Origin: Pelagomonas calceolata
Taxonomy: Eukaryota > Sar > Pelagophyceae > Pelagomonadales > Pelagomonadaceae
DNA: 64,000 nt
Direction of reading: 5' to 3'
Assembly: GCA_918797485.1 (NCBI GenBank)
Contig: CAKKNE010000001.1
Location: 5,828,001-5,892,000, forward strand
Every line of letters starts with the position of its first letter. Positions within the stretch are counted from its first letter, which is position 1. Below the pieces are notes generated by a model, which was not told where the DNA came from, did not search any database, and saw only the letters and a list, made by a program, of their open reading frames with translations. The position numbers were made by a program, and so were the translations under genes. Shown here in pieces: positions 54,728 to 62,778 of this stretch.

Positions 54728-55447
54728 CTAGAGCGTGCGGGCGCCCATCGAGATGTTGGCGAAGAACTCCTGGCGCGTCCGGAAGTCCGACCGGAAGGAA
54801 CCGAGGACAGCAGAAGTGACCGTCGACGACCCGGCCGCGCGCACGCCGCGCATGCACATGCACATGTGCGAGCACTCGACGACGACGCCCACGCCGAGCG
54901 GCTCGCAGGCGTCCTGGACGGCCTGCGCGATCTGCTGCGTCAGGCGCTCCTGGACCTGCAGCCGCCGCGCGTACATCTCGGCGATGCGCGCGAGCTTCGA
55001 TAATCCTAGAACTCGCCCGTTCGGCACGTAGGCGATGTGGCACTTGCCGTGGAAGGGGACGACGTGGTGCTCGCACAGGCTGTAGAGAGCGATGTCCCGC
55101 ACCACAACCATTTCGGAGTAGGTCTCCTCGAAAACGGCACCATTCAACACCTCGTCCAGCCGGCGAGCGTAGCCCGACGTGCAGTCCACGAGCAATTGGG
55201 CGAGGCGCTTCGGCGTCTGTTGCAAGCCTGGTCGGGTCCGATCTTCACCTAAAGCTTCCAGGATCGTGGACACGGCCCCGGCGATCTTCTCGACGCGGGC
55301 CTCGTCGTTGCCCGCCCGCCGATTCAACTCGCAGGGCGTCGGCGGCTGGTCGGCGAGGGATTTTGTCCTCGAGCGTTTGCTCTGGTGCGTCGCCTCGGTG
55401 TCGTCCGTCGCGTCGTCGTCCCGTGGCTTGGGCGGGGGCCGGCACAT
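54728..55447 (-). CDS. folE: GTP cyclohydrolase I
   Basis: 239 residues from ATG 55447. A disordered N-terminus of about 50 residues precedes the conserved T-fold: [40 protein letters not shown] (zinc Cys and His), [57 protein letters not shown] (third zinc Cys and catalytic block) and the C-terminal F(R/F)[10 protein letters not shown]. It converts GTP to dihydroneopterin triphosphate, the first step of folate and tetrahydrobiopterin synthesis. All catalytic and zinc residues I check are present. No plastid signal is obvious. It overlaps no neighbour, and its 3' end faces the MTHFR-like gene. Confidence 0.92.
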   Translation of the reverse strand: MCRPPPKPRDDDATDDTEATHQSKRSRTKSLADQPPTPCELNRRAGNDEARVEKIAGAVSTILEALGEDRTRPGLQQTPKRLAQLLVDCTSGYARRLDEVLNGAVFEETYSEMVVVRDIALYSLCEHHVVPFHGKCHIAYVPNGRVLGLSKLARIAEMYARRLQVQERLTQQIAQAVQDACEPLGVGVVVECSHMCMCMRGVRAAGSSTVTSAVLGSFRSDFRTRQEFFANISMGARTL

Positions 55448-55703
55448 GGCTGCTCACCGGTCTGCAGTAGTTTGCTCTGTTTTGGGAGCCAAGCTTCGCC
55501 TCGATACCGTACGGGGGGCAATTTTTAAGCTTTGTTGCAGTGTGGTGCTCTGCGAGGCTGGCAGCGCCGTTTCAGGCGCACGGCAGCCCTCACAAACTTG
55601 CCTTGCACTATGAGGCCACACCAGCACGAAGTCACACCAACTCGATTGCAAAAACAAGCCCTGTGGGGCGAACACAGGGCGTCAGTGTCCAGCGTGGCTT
55701 CTT

Positions 55704-55729
55704 GCTAGTGTCTTTAACAGCACGCTAGC
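55704..55729 (+). repeat. Palindromic 5'-flank motif (expanded centre)
   Basis: GCTAGTGTCTTTAACAG then CACGCTAGC, 26 bp; the centre is longer by two to three bases. It lies about 257 bp upstream of the GTP cyclohydrolase start and just beyond the stop of the DEAH helicase gene. Confidence 0.6.
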
Positions 55730-55745
55730 TCACAACAACTAAAAT

Positions 55746-57527
55746 TTACGGTGGCGTCGACGCTTCCGGCGCGGGGTCGGGCGCCCGTCCGCTCTCGACC
55801 ACCTCTTCCTCGCCACCGCTCGAGTCGTCGGCGACGGAAAGGCTACCGAGCGCCACAACGTCCTCGGGCTCCGGAAGAGGCGGAGGCCTCTCGGGCTTCC
55901 GTCCAAGAGCAATAAGGTCCGGCGGCGGCGGCGGCCCGCGGACGATGCCGCGGCGTCGCGGCGCCTTCTTCGCCGACAGCCGAAACGTCGGAGGCGCGTC
56001 GGCGGCTGCGCGGTCCGAGAGGTCCCGCGCCAAAGTTCCGCCGTCGTCCGGCTCCAGACGATGCAAGCGGCCGAAGGCCGACCCGTGCTGCTCGGCCGCG
56101 CCGATGGCATCGATAACAAAACCGCACGTTTTCTCGGGATAAGGCCGGAGCGCGCGGCCGACCTGCTGCACGAACAAAGCGGTCGACTGCGTCGGCCGCA
56201 CCAATATGACGGCGCTCAGACTGGGCTCGTCGAAGCCCTCGGCTAATAATGATGCGTTCGTCACGACTTCGATAATGCCCTCCCGCAGCTCGGCCAATGT
56301 ACGTTTTCTATCCTTCTCAGACGTGCTCCCGTCGAGGTGCTCGGCGCGCACTCCGGCGCCTCTCAGGACATCGACGAGTAGCCGCGACCGCCGGATATCG
56401 CGACAGAACGCCACAGCCGTCTTGGCGCCCGCTTGGCGCGCCCGCAACCAGAGCAGTTTGGCCAGGTTCGCCTCGGTCGCGTCCTCGTCCCTTCCTCTAG
56501 CTTCGACTCGATCTCGAGCCGTCGACGCGATTAGTTTGGGAGGCGCCAGCGCTTTTATGGAGACGAGTTCCTGCACCGTCGGCCCGCGCGCCGCCGACGA
56601 GAAGGCAGACCCCAAGACCGCATCGCGAGCCAATCTAAATGGCGTAGCGGTCAAACCTAGCACCTTCGCCGACGCGTTGGACTTCAGGCCCGCGAACAGT
56701 AAAGATAGGTACGAGTCCGCGGCGCCGTGGTGCGCCTCGTCGATGACAACGCAAGCCACGCCGTCCAAGGGCTTTTGTAACGCACCGGACGCTCTTAACC
56801 CTTGAATCGTCGCCACGTAGACCGTCGGCCGGTCGTCCGCCAACGGCTTGATAATGTCTCCTTTGTCCCACTCGATGACGGCGCAGTAGTCCCGTAAAGC
56901 ATCTTGAGCTTGCGTCGAGAGCACGGTCCGATTGACGACGAAGAGCGCCGCCTCCCCACGACAGTTCCGTTCCAGAAAAGCCGCGGCGACGCGCGTCTTG
57001 CCCCCGCCCGTCGCCAGCGAACACAGCACGGACGCGAAGGGCCGCGCCGCCGTGCGCGCGCGCGGCGACCGGAGCCGGTCCTCGACGTCCAGGACCAGGG
57101 CGCGCTGGTAGCGCCTTAGTGAGTCCCACGCGGGGCCGCCCGCGGCGGGCTTCTTTTGAGGCGTCTGGGGTCCGAGATTTATGGACGCGAGCGCCTCCTC
57201 TAGTCCGTCTACGTCCTTCGGTGCCGGGGCTGGAGCGACCGACAGCGACGAGAGCATTCCTGAGAGGCCGTCGTCGTCCTTGTCCGGCGTCGCCACGGCA
57301 CCGCTCTCGACGACCTCCTCCTCGCCGCTGCTCGAGTCCTCGTCCCGGGGCGGCGACGGCGTCACGGCGGGCGCAAAGTCCGGCGGCGTCCAGCCGTCCT
57401 CGCCGGCGCGGCGCGCGTTCCAGAGTTTGGTTTTGGTCGCGGCGTCGAGGGCCTTCCAGCGCTCGAGGCCCCAGGCGGCCTTGACCTCGCCGAGGGCGGC
57501 CATGGCGGACGGCGAGGCGAAGGGCAT
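55746..57527 (-). CDS. DEAH-type superfamily 2 helicase (Irc3/XPB-like)
   Basis: 593 residues from ATG 57527. An N-terminal region of about 150 residues includes a WW-like block (EVKAAWGLERWKALDAAT) and an acidic stretch. The helicase core: ATGGGKTRVAAAFL (motif I), FVVNRTVLSTQAQ (Ia), VVIDEAHHGAAD (II, DEAH), LGLTATPFR (III), AVAFCRDIRRSRLLVDVL (IV), TNASLLAEGFDEPSL (V), FVQQVGRALRP (VI). This combination is that of the Irc3/RAD25-like type that unwinds or translocates on nucleic acids with ATP. An acidic repeat SSGEEEVVESG appears near the N-terminus and again at the C-terminus. The substrate (DNA repair, mitochondrial or plastid DNA) is unknown. Confidence 0.8.
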   Translation of the reverse strand: MPFASPSAMAALGEVKAAWGLERWKALDAATKTKLWNARRAGEDGWTPPDFAPAVTPSPPRDEDSSSGEEEVVESGAVATPDKDDDGLSGMLSSLSVAPAPAPKDVDGLEEALASINLGPQTPQKKPAAGGPAWDSLRRYQRALVLDVEDRLRSPRARTAARPFASVLCSLATGGGKTRVAAAFLERNCRGEAALFVVNRTVLSTQAQDALRDYCAVIEWDKGDIIKPLADDRPTVYVATIQGLRASGALQKPLDGVACVVIDEAHHGAADSYLSLLFAGLKSNASAKVLGLTATPFRLARDAVLGSAFSSAARGPTVQELVSIKALAPPKLIASTARDRVEARGRDEDATEANLAKLLWLRARQAGAKTAVAFCRDIRRSRLLVDVLRGAGVRAEHLDGSTSEKDRKRTLAELREGIIEVVTNASLLAEGFDEPSLSAVILVRPTQSTALFVQQVGRALRPYPEKTCGFVIDAIGAAEQHGSAFGRLHRLEPDDGGTLARDLSDRAAADAPPTFRLSAKKAPRRRGIVRGPPPPPDLIALGRKPERPPPLPEPEDVVALGSLSVADDSSGGEEEVVESGRAPDPAPEASTPP

Positions 57528-58004
57528 TTTGTGATGGTGTGCTGCTTGCCGCTCGCGCGTGCTGTTACGGCGTAGTGTACTGGCTGCAAACTGCTGCACC
57601 GTACAGGGCTCGTTGATGCGCACCACTGGGTGCAGACGTTGCAAGCAGTCGAGCTGGAGCTGGCACAAATCTCTTGTCACCAATGTGCTTGTCTGTGAGG
57701 AGTACGGCTCTAAAACCGCGGACAAAACGGGATGCTACCGGCTGTAAGACACTAGCAACCCAGCGGGGGATGGAGCAGCGAGTAGCGGTAGGCAAGAAGC
57801 CTCCAAAGCCAGTCCGCGGAACCTCTCAAAGACCTGAGAGGGGTCCCGATACTAGGGGGCTACTAGAAAAGCCGTTTCAGCTTGGCAGCTCGCACCGAAG
57901 CGCAATCGCGTGACGGACTCCACGCTGCCAGCGACAAAACGCAAGCGCACAACGCCACCCACCGCGCACGCCCCGCGCCGCATCCGGGCAGCCGACAAAC
58001 AACG
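57528..58004. promoter_or_regulatory. Divergent promoter region
   Basis: About 477 bp between the helicase (minus) and the PH/ankyrin/WW gene (plus). A palindromic motif in reverse orientation lies at 57734-57756. No gene seen. Confidence 0.45.
57734..57756 (-). repeat. Palindromic 5'-flank motif (reverse)
   Basis: Reverse strand: GCTAGTGTCTTACAGC followed by CGGTAGC, one change from the 47363 copy. 207 bp from the helicase start and 249 bp from the PH/ankyrin start. Confidence 0.75.
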
Positions 58005-60281
58005 ATGTTCGCCCCCCCGAAAGGCCGCCAGCCGCGCACGCCGACCCACTTGACGAGCGAGGAGAACGAGAACAGCGTCGCCGTCCGGTTCCGACGGGCC
58101 GGCGCCCTCCAGGAGATGGAGCGCCACCAGAAGAATCGCTACGGTGAAAAAGTAGCCGACGTCGACGTCATGGACTCACTGGTACCTGAAATAGTACATA
58201 GAAAACAGTCAACGATGCGCCCCAAGTCACGAGTAGGTCGAGCCATGGACGACCCGACCCAGAAGATGGAGGCCATCGCCAAGAGCGCCCTGGAGATGCG
58301 GTCGTCCATGGAAGGCGAGCTCCGGAAACTGAGGGATGAAAAAGAACGGACCAAACAGCAATTGAAGCACCAGATGGACTCGGAACTCGCGAAACTCAAG
58401 CGAGAAAGGTCGTTAGCCCAAGCGGAACTTCGTCGGAGCATGGAGGCCGAGGTCGCTAGAATCAGAACAGAAAAGGACCGAGAGATCAGTGAATTGAGGG
58501 AGAAGACCATGCGGCGGCCGGTGTCCTTGCCGACGGGGCCTCGAGGGGTTCCGAACAGCGCTAGGTCGTCCGTGTCGTCTGTATCAAGTCCGGAGTCGCT
58601 GTCGCAGACGCAGCCTCGTCGACTGATCAAGCGCCTGCCGTTACGTTCGCAATCGGCCGTCGACGTGTTTCAAGATGAATCCGATGAAGTGCGCCAGTTA
58701 CGGAAGCGCAACGCCGAATTAGTACAGGAATTGAAGAAGACGCGGCCGGCGTCGGCGGCGTGCCTCGAGACCGCGCCTTTTTCTTCCCAGGACTTCTTCT
58801 CCACCAAAAAAGAGGAGGACCACGTCGGGTTGCTCGCTTCATGCTTGGACCAGTTCCCCGAGAAACTCAGGCAAGGCAGCTTTCTGTGGAAGGTCCCTTT
58901 TCATGCCACGGGCGCCGCCCCGCAGAAGCGGTGGTTCCGCGTAGCTTTGAGGAAGGCGCCAAGTCATGCGCCGGACCAGCAGGAGGTCGTCATCACCTGG
59001 GGGGCTTCTGAAAAGGCGGAGGCCACAGCCTCCAAAGATCGGTCTGTCGCGTTGGAGGATGTTCTTGAATTAAGACCGGGCCACAAGACCCAGGCCTGGT
59101 GGGTCCAGGCGAATGCTGGAAGATTGATACCACCGGAGGACCTGTGCTGGTCCCTGGTCTGCAAAGATAGAACACTAGATCTGGCCGCGGAGGACGGCGA
59201 CGACGCCAAGGCCTGGCGCCGCGGGTTACGGGGCGCCATCCAGGTCCTGCAGACTGCTCGTAGAAAGCGCTTTGCGGGCGACGAGGACAACGCGACCGTC
59301 GATTCGGACGACGAGGAGGTGCGCTCCGTGGCTTCTGATAGTCTACTGGGGTCTCCCCGTCATGACGTGGCCGCGCCGCGCTTCCGTCTGGCTTTAGAAA
59401 GAGGAGACTGCGTCGCGGCGCGGCGGCTCTTAGCAGCGGCCAAGGTGAATGGAGGCGACGCGGTCCTAGCTAATAGGAGCTACGGGACCGACACGGGCGC
59501 GAAGATGGAGACGCCTCTGCATGGAGCTTCAAGAACGGGCAACGTTTTGTTGGTGCAATTACTATTGGAACATCACGCCGACGCGAGGGCGCGGGACGGC
59601 ACGGGCGCGACGCCGGCCCACGTCGCGATCCGAGCCAAGGCCGACGGCGCGCGCGACGTTTTGGCAGTATTGCTGGACGCGGCGGGCGACGACGTCCTCG
59701 AAGCTAGAGATAATGCGGGCGACGTGCCTTTACATGTGGCCTGCCGCGCCGGCGCGCTGGAGTGCGTCCGCCTACTGCTGGAGACGGCGGCGGACCCGCA
59801 AGCCAAGAATAACATGGGCGAGACGCCGTCGGACTGCGCGTCGGGTCACGTGCTGGCGCTCGTCGCGGAGTACGCGCCGCCGGCCCCGAATGACGACGAG
59901 GCGTTCGACCTTGCGGGCGTGACCTGGAGAGCGCGCGTCGACCCGGCCTCGAGTTACCCGTACTTTGAGAACGAGGCGACGGGCCAGACGCAGTGGGCCG
60001 ACCCGCGCGAGGCCGTCGCTGAGGCCTCTGAGGCCGCGGAGCCCGAGGTCGTCGAGGTCGCCGAGGAGGCAGCGGAGCCCGAGGTCGTCGAGGCCGTCGC
60101 TGAGGCCTCTGCGGCTGCGGAGACGGAGCCCGAGGTCGTCGACGTCGCCGAGGCGCCCGCCGCGGCGCCCGACGCGCCCGCCGAGGCGCCGGCTCCCGCG
60201 CCGAAGAAGAACACGCCGACGCGCGACTGGGCGCGGAAGCCGCTCTTCTCGATCACGAACTCGGTCGAGGCGACGGGGTGA
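58005..60281 (+). CDS. Coiled-coil, PH, ankyrin and WW domain protein
   Basis: 758 residues from ATG 58005 (acgATGTTC). Order: N-terminal disordered/basic part; coiled coil (about 90-180, KLRDEKERTKQQLKHQMDS); linker with Ser/Arg; PH-like domain (about 290-440, GSFLWKVPFHATG ... KAWRRGLRGAIQVLQ); acidic linker; ankyrin repeats (about 500-630, TPLHGASRTGNVLLVQLLLE; TPAHVAIRAKADGARDVLAV; VPLHVACRAGALECVRLLLE); WW-like motif (about 665-695, YPYFENEATGQTQWADPRE); then an Ala/Glu/Val repeat tail (EPEVVEVAEE-type units). This is a cytoskeleton- or membrane-linked scaffold by architecture; partners unknown. Palindromic motif about 250 bp upstream. Confidence 0.75.
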   Translation: MFAPPKGRQPRTPTHLTSEENENSVAVRFRRAGALQEMERHQKNRYGEKVADVDVMDSLVPEIVHRKQSTMRPKSRVGRAMDDPTQKMEAIAKSALEMRSSMEGELRKLRDEKERTKQQLKHQMDSELAKLKRERSLAQAELRRSMEAEVARIRTEKDREISELREKTMRRPVSLPTGPRGVPNSARSSVSSVSSPESLSQTQPRRLIKRLPLRSQSAVDVFQDESDEVRQLRKRNAELVQELKKTRPASAACLETAPFSSQDFFSTKKEEDHVGLLASCLDQFPEKLRQGSFLWKVPFHATGAAPQKRWFRVALRKAPSHAPDQQEVVITWGASEKAEATASKDRSVALEDVLELRPGHKTQAWWVQANAGRLIPPEDLCWSLVCKDRTLDLAAEDGDDAKAWRRGLRGAIQVLQTARRKRFAGDEDNATVDSDDEEVRSVASDSLLGSPRHDVAAPRFRLALERGDCVAARRLLAAAKVNGGDAVLANRSYGTDTGAKMETPLHGASRTGNVLLVQLLLEHHADARARDGTGATPAHVAIRAKADGARDVLAVLLDAAGDDVLEARDNAGDVPLHVACRAGALECVRLLLETAADPQAKNNMGETPSDCASGHVLALVAEYAPPAPNDDEAFDLAGVTWRARVDPASSYPYFENEATGQTQWADPREAVAEASEAAEPEVVEVAEEAAEPEVVEAVAEASAAAETEPEVVDVAEAPAAAPDAPAEAPAPAPKKNTPTRDWARKPLFSITNSVEATG

Positions 60282-60309
60282 GTAAGGCTTTGAGTGAAAG
60301 ACTAGATAC

Positions 60310-62416
60310 TTAGAGCGAACCCTTCGGTTCGGGCGCGCGCCTCGGAAATCTGAGGTACGCGGGTATCACCGGTGTCGCGGCCTTGGGGCAATTTTCGAGA
60401 TAGGCCGGCGTGCTGCTGGCGACGTCTCGGTATTCCTCTTGGAGGTCGTACTTCTCCAATCCCCGCACCGACAGGGCCCATTCGCGCAGCACGTCGCAGG
60501 CCACGGGGCTTTTCGGTTTGCACCGGCTAAGGGGGCTTTTCGGTCTGCACTTGCTACTCCAGGGTTTCGCGGTGGTGAGGTGGACCGTCGAGAACACGTG
60601 GTTGCGGTGGAACCAGAAATACCTCATCCGGTCGGTCTGCAGGGAACTGATGAGGACGGCGTCGCCGGTCGACATGGTTTTCATTCGCTCCGTTGGATCG
60701 GTGCTCGCGGTGAAAAAGGCAGACAGGAATCCCTGGTCGTAGTAGGCGGAATTCCAGCCGTCGGGGTCGTCGCGTGTCGCCTTGTTGTGGTCGAATTTCT
60801 GGACCTCGGGGAGCTTGGCGAGCATCGCGTCGAACACGGTGCGGTTGGGCGTGAGGACCATGGCACCCGTGTTCCATTCCATCGTGTCTCGCTCCTGGAT
60901 GGCGATGGGCGTCGCGTAGTCGAACCAGTGAGCGATGTTCTGTCGAATGAAAATATCGCAGTCCAATTGAATAATCTTGTCGTATTCCGTGAAATTGAAG
61001 AAAAAGAGCTTGTTGAAGACTCCTGTGTGGAAATCAAAATTTTACGGCGTTCGTGCTGAATCATCGCGTCGTCCTCCACGCCATCGACGCGCCGATCGGG
61101 TGCACCCGACACACTGGTTGATTTCCACACAGGAAGACGCCCTCCCACAGACCCTTGTTGTGGATTTTCTTCATGATGATACTGTTGTCGACGGGGACGA
61201 GCTTGTGAATCAAGCCCTCGTCGCGCCACCGCATGAGGTAACGGAGCTCATGGTAGCGCGGTAGTGAATGATACTGTGGCGGCGCAGTCGTGGCCACAAC
61301 GACCTCGATCCCGTCGGCGACCATTCCTGTGTTGATCGCCTGGCGAAGAATGCTGTACAGACCTAATACATGCTTGTTGTCATCGACGTACATGGCCATA
61401 GCGTATCGCGGTTGCCCGTCCGCACCGCGCCGCGGCCCACTAATGCGCGCCGCGTCCGCACGCATCGCGTGCACCGCACGAGCGCGAGAAGGCGCCGTCT
61501 TGTTCCGGTTCCAATTCCACTTCGGCGGCTTTATGTAGCGCCTCTTGACCGTGTATTGAATGGAAGCGTCGCAATTCATGCGGACCTTCTGCTCCTTGAG
61601 GCTCTCGGCGAGGTAGTGCTCGGGGTTCCGAGCTTGCCCCGGATGCGCGCGAGTCGCCTTGCGGAGGTTGTAGCGTTGGACATTGACCGAGAACTTGCGG
61701 AACGTCGCGGGCGACGCGTAGCCGACGTGGTCCTGCACCCACTTCGGCCGTTGGCTCGCGCTTCCGTCTTTGGAACAGGGCCGCGTCGCCAATGCCCTGG
61801 GTACGATGCCCGCGCCGCCGTCGGCGATCTGCACCGGTAGCACGACGAGCCCTCGCTCGATCCATCTTTCGTTGAAGACAAGGGGCGCCTTGAGGCCCAG
61901 ATCGAAGCGGAACTTGATGATCACGTCATACGCCTCCGGCCGCCGCTCGATCATCAAGTAACCGCGCTTGATGAGCTCGAACATCGACGAGTGCCGGATC
62001 CTTCTCAAATAACTTTTGTACTTGCGGATGCCGGCCTGCGTCCGGTTTCTGGCATGCTGGGGGTTGAAGAACGGCAACCCAGACTTGATATCCCACGGCC
62101 GATAGAGCTCGGCGTGGAAGCGGTCGCGCGGGACGAAGGGCGCGTAGACTGCGTAGAGCTCGTCCTCGTCGAGGCTCTTCTGTTCCGTCTTACCCTGGCG
62201 GCTGGTGATGGCGTGGGCCTCGCGCTCCTGGTAGGTCGCGCAGAAGATCGAGAACGTGTACGTCGGATTCGCTTTGATGAGAAACTCGTCGAGCGTCGGC
62301 GCCGTGAGATCAAAGGTGCGCACGTGGCCCGTTAGCAGGATGGCCGCGCGCCGCGACTGCGCTTGTGAAAAAACACCGAGGCCGATCAGTCCGATGAGCC
62401 ACCTCATCCGTGCCAT
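60310..62416 (-). CDS. Two-domain glycosyltransferase with a GT8 C-terminal domain, one introner
   Basis: Exons 62416-61141 and 61022-60310 give 662 residues. N-terminus RWLIGLIGLGVFSQAQ is a signal peptide. The N-terminal part (ILLTGHVRTFDLTAPTLDEF) looks like a separate catalytic or binding region; the C-terminal part is GT8-like: YSILRQAINTGMVADGIEVV, LWEGVFNKLFFFNF, YDKIIQLDCDIFI (DxD motif DCD) and MEWNTGAMVLTPNRTVFDAM. GT8 enzymes use UDP-sugars with Mn2+ to build glucan or galacturonan-type chains; which one cannot be told. The introner sits just before the DxD strand; splicing at a GC donor joins W-E-G to V-F-N-K. The alternative ATG is 62407. Confidence 0.82.
61023..61140 (-). mobile_element. 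Introner intron, copy 7 (reverse orientation, GC donor)
   Basis: 118 bp with intact termini CTGTGTGGAAATCAA / TTGATTTCCACACAG. On the gene strand the duplication reads GCGTCTTC on the left and GAGTCTTC on the right (7 of 8). A GC donor restores LWEGVFNKL. The alternative GT donor 12 bases inside would create a TGA. Internal blocks CCATCGACGCG and GGGTGCACCCGACACACTGG are conserved with copy 1. Confidence 0.88.
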
Positions 62417-62778
62417 CGACGCGTGGTTTTTATTTGTGTGGCTTAGACCAAAATTTCCAGGCCTTTCTCCTGTCAGCTCAGAGATTCTCAGACAGGCCTC
62501 GCCACCAGATAACTATAGTATAGAAGCTTAGAAAAAAAAGTGAAAAACTGCCCGGTTGAGTGATTGGTGGCCCGACGCGTCGATGGACCGTGGCTAGCCT
62601 AGTGTGTTACATACCGCTAGCTTGGCGGCGTCTCTCGTGCCTGGACTCGCGCTGATCGCGCAGCGGTGCTCTGTAAAAAGAGTCCTCAGCATCGCTGTCA
62701 TTCGTGCTCGGACCCGTTTCTACACGAGTGCTGCATTCGCTGCTGCGGTAGACACCCTTAGCCATCGTGGTCGCCACC
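62417..62778. promoter_or_regulatory. Divergent promoter region (GT8 and NAA35)
   Basis: About 362 bp. A palindromic motif lies at 62598-62621, between the two starts. No gene seen. Confidence 0.45.
62598..62621 (+). repeat. Palindromic 5'-flank motif
   Basis: CCTAGTGTGTTACATA followed by CCGCTAGC. 182 bp from the GT8 ATG and 158 bp from the NAA35 ATG. Confidence 0.75.
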
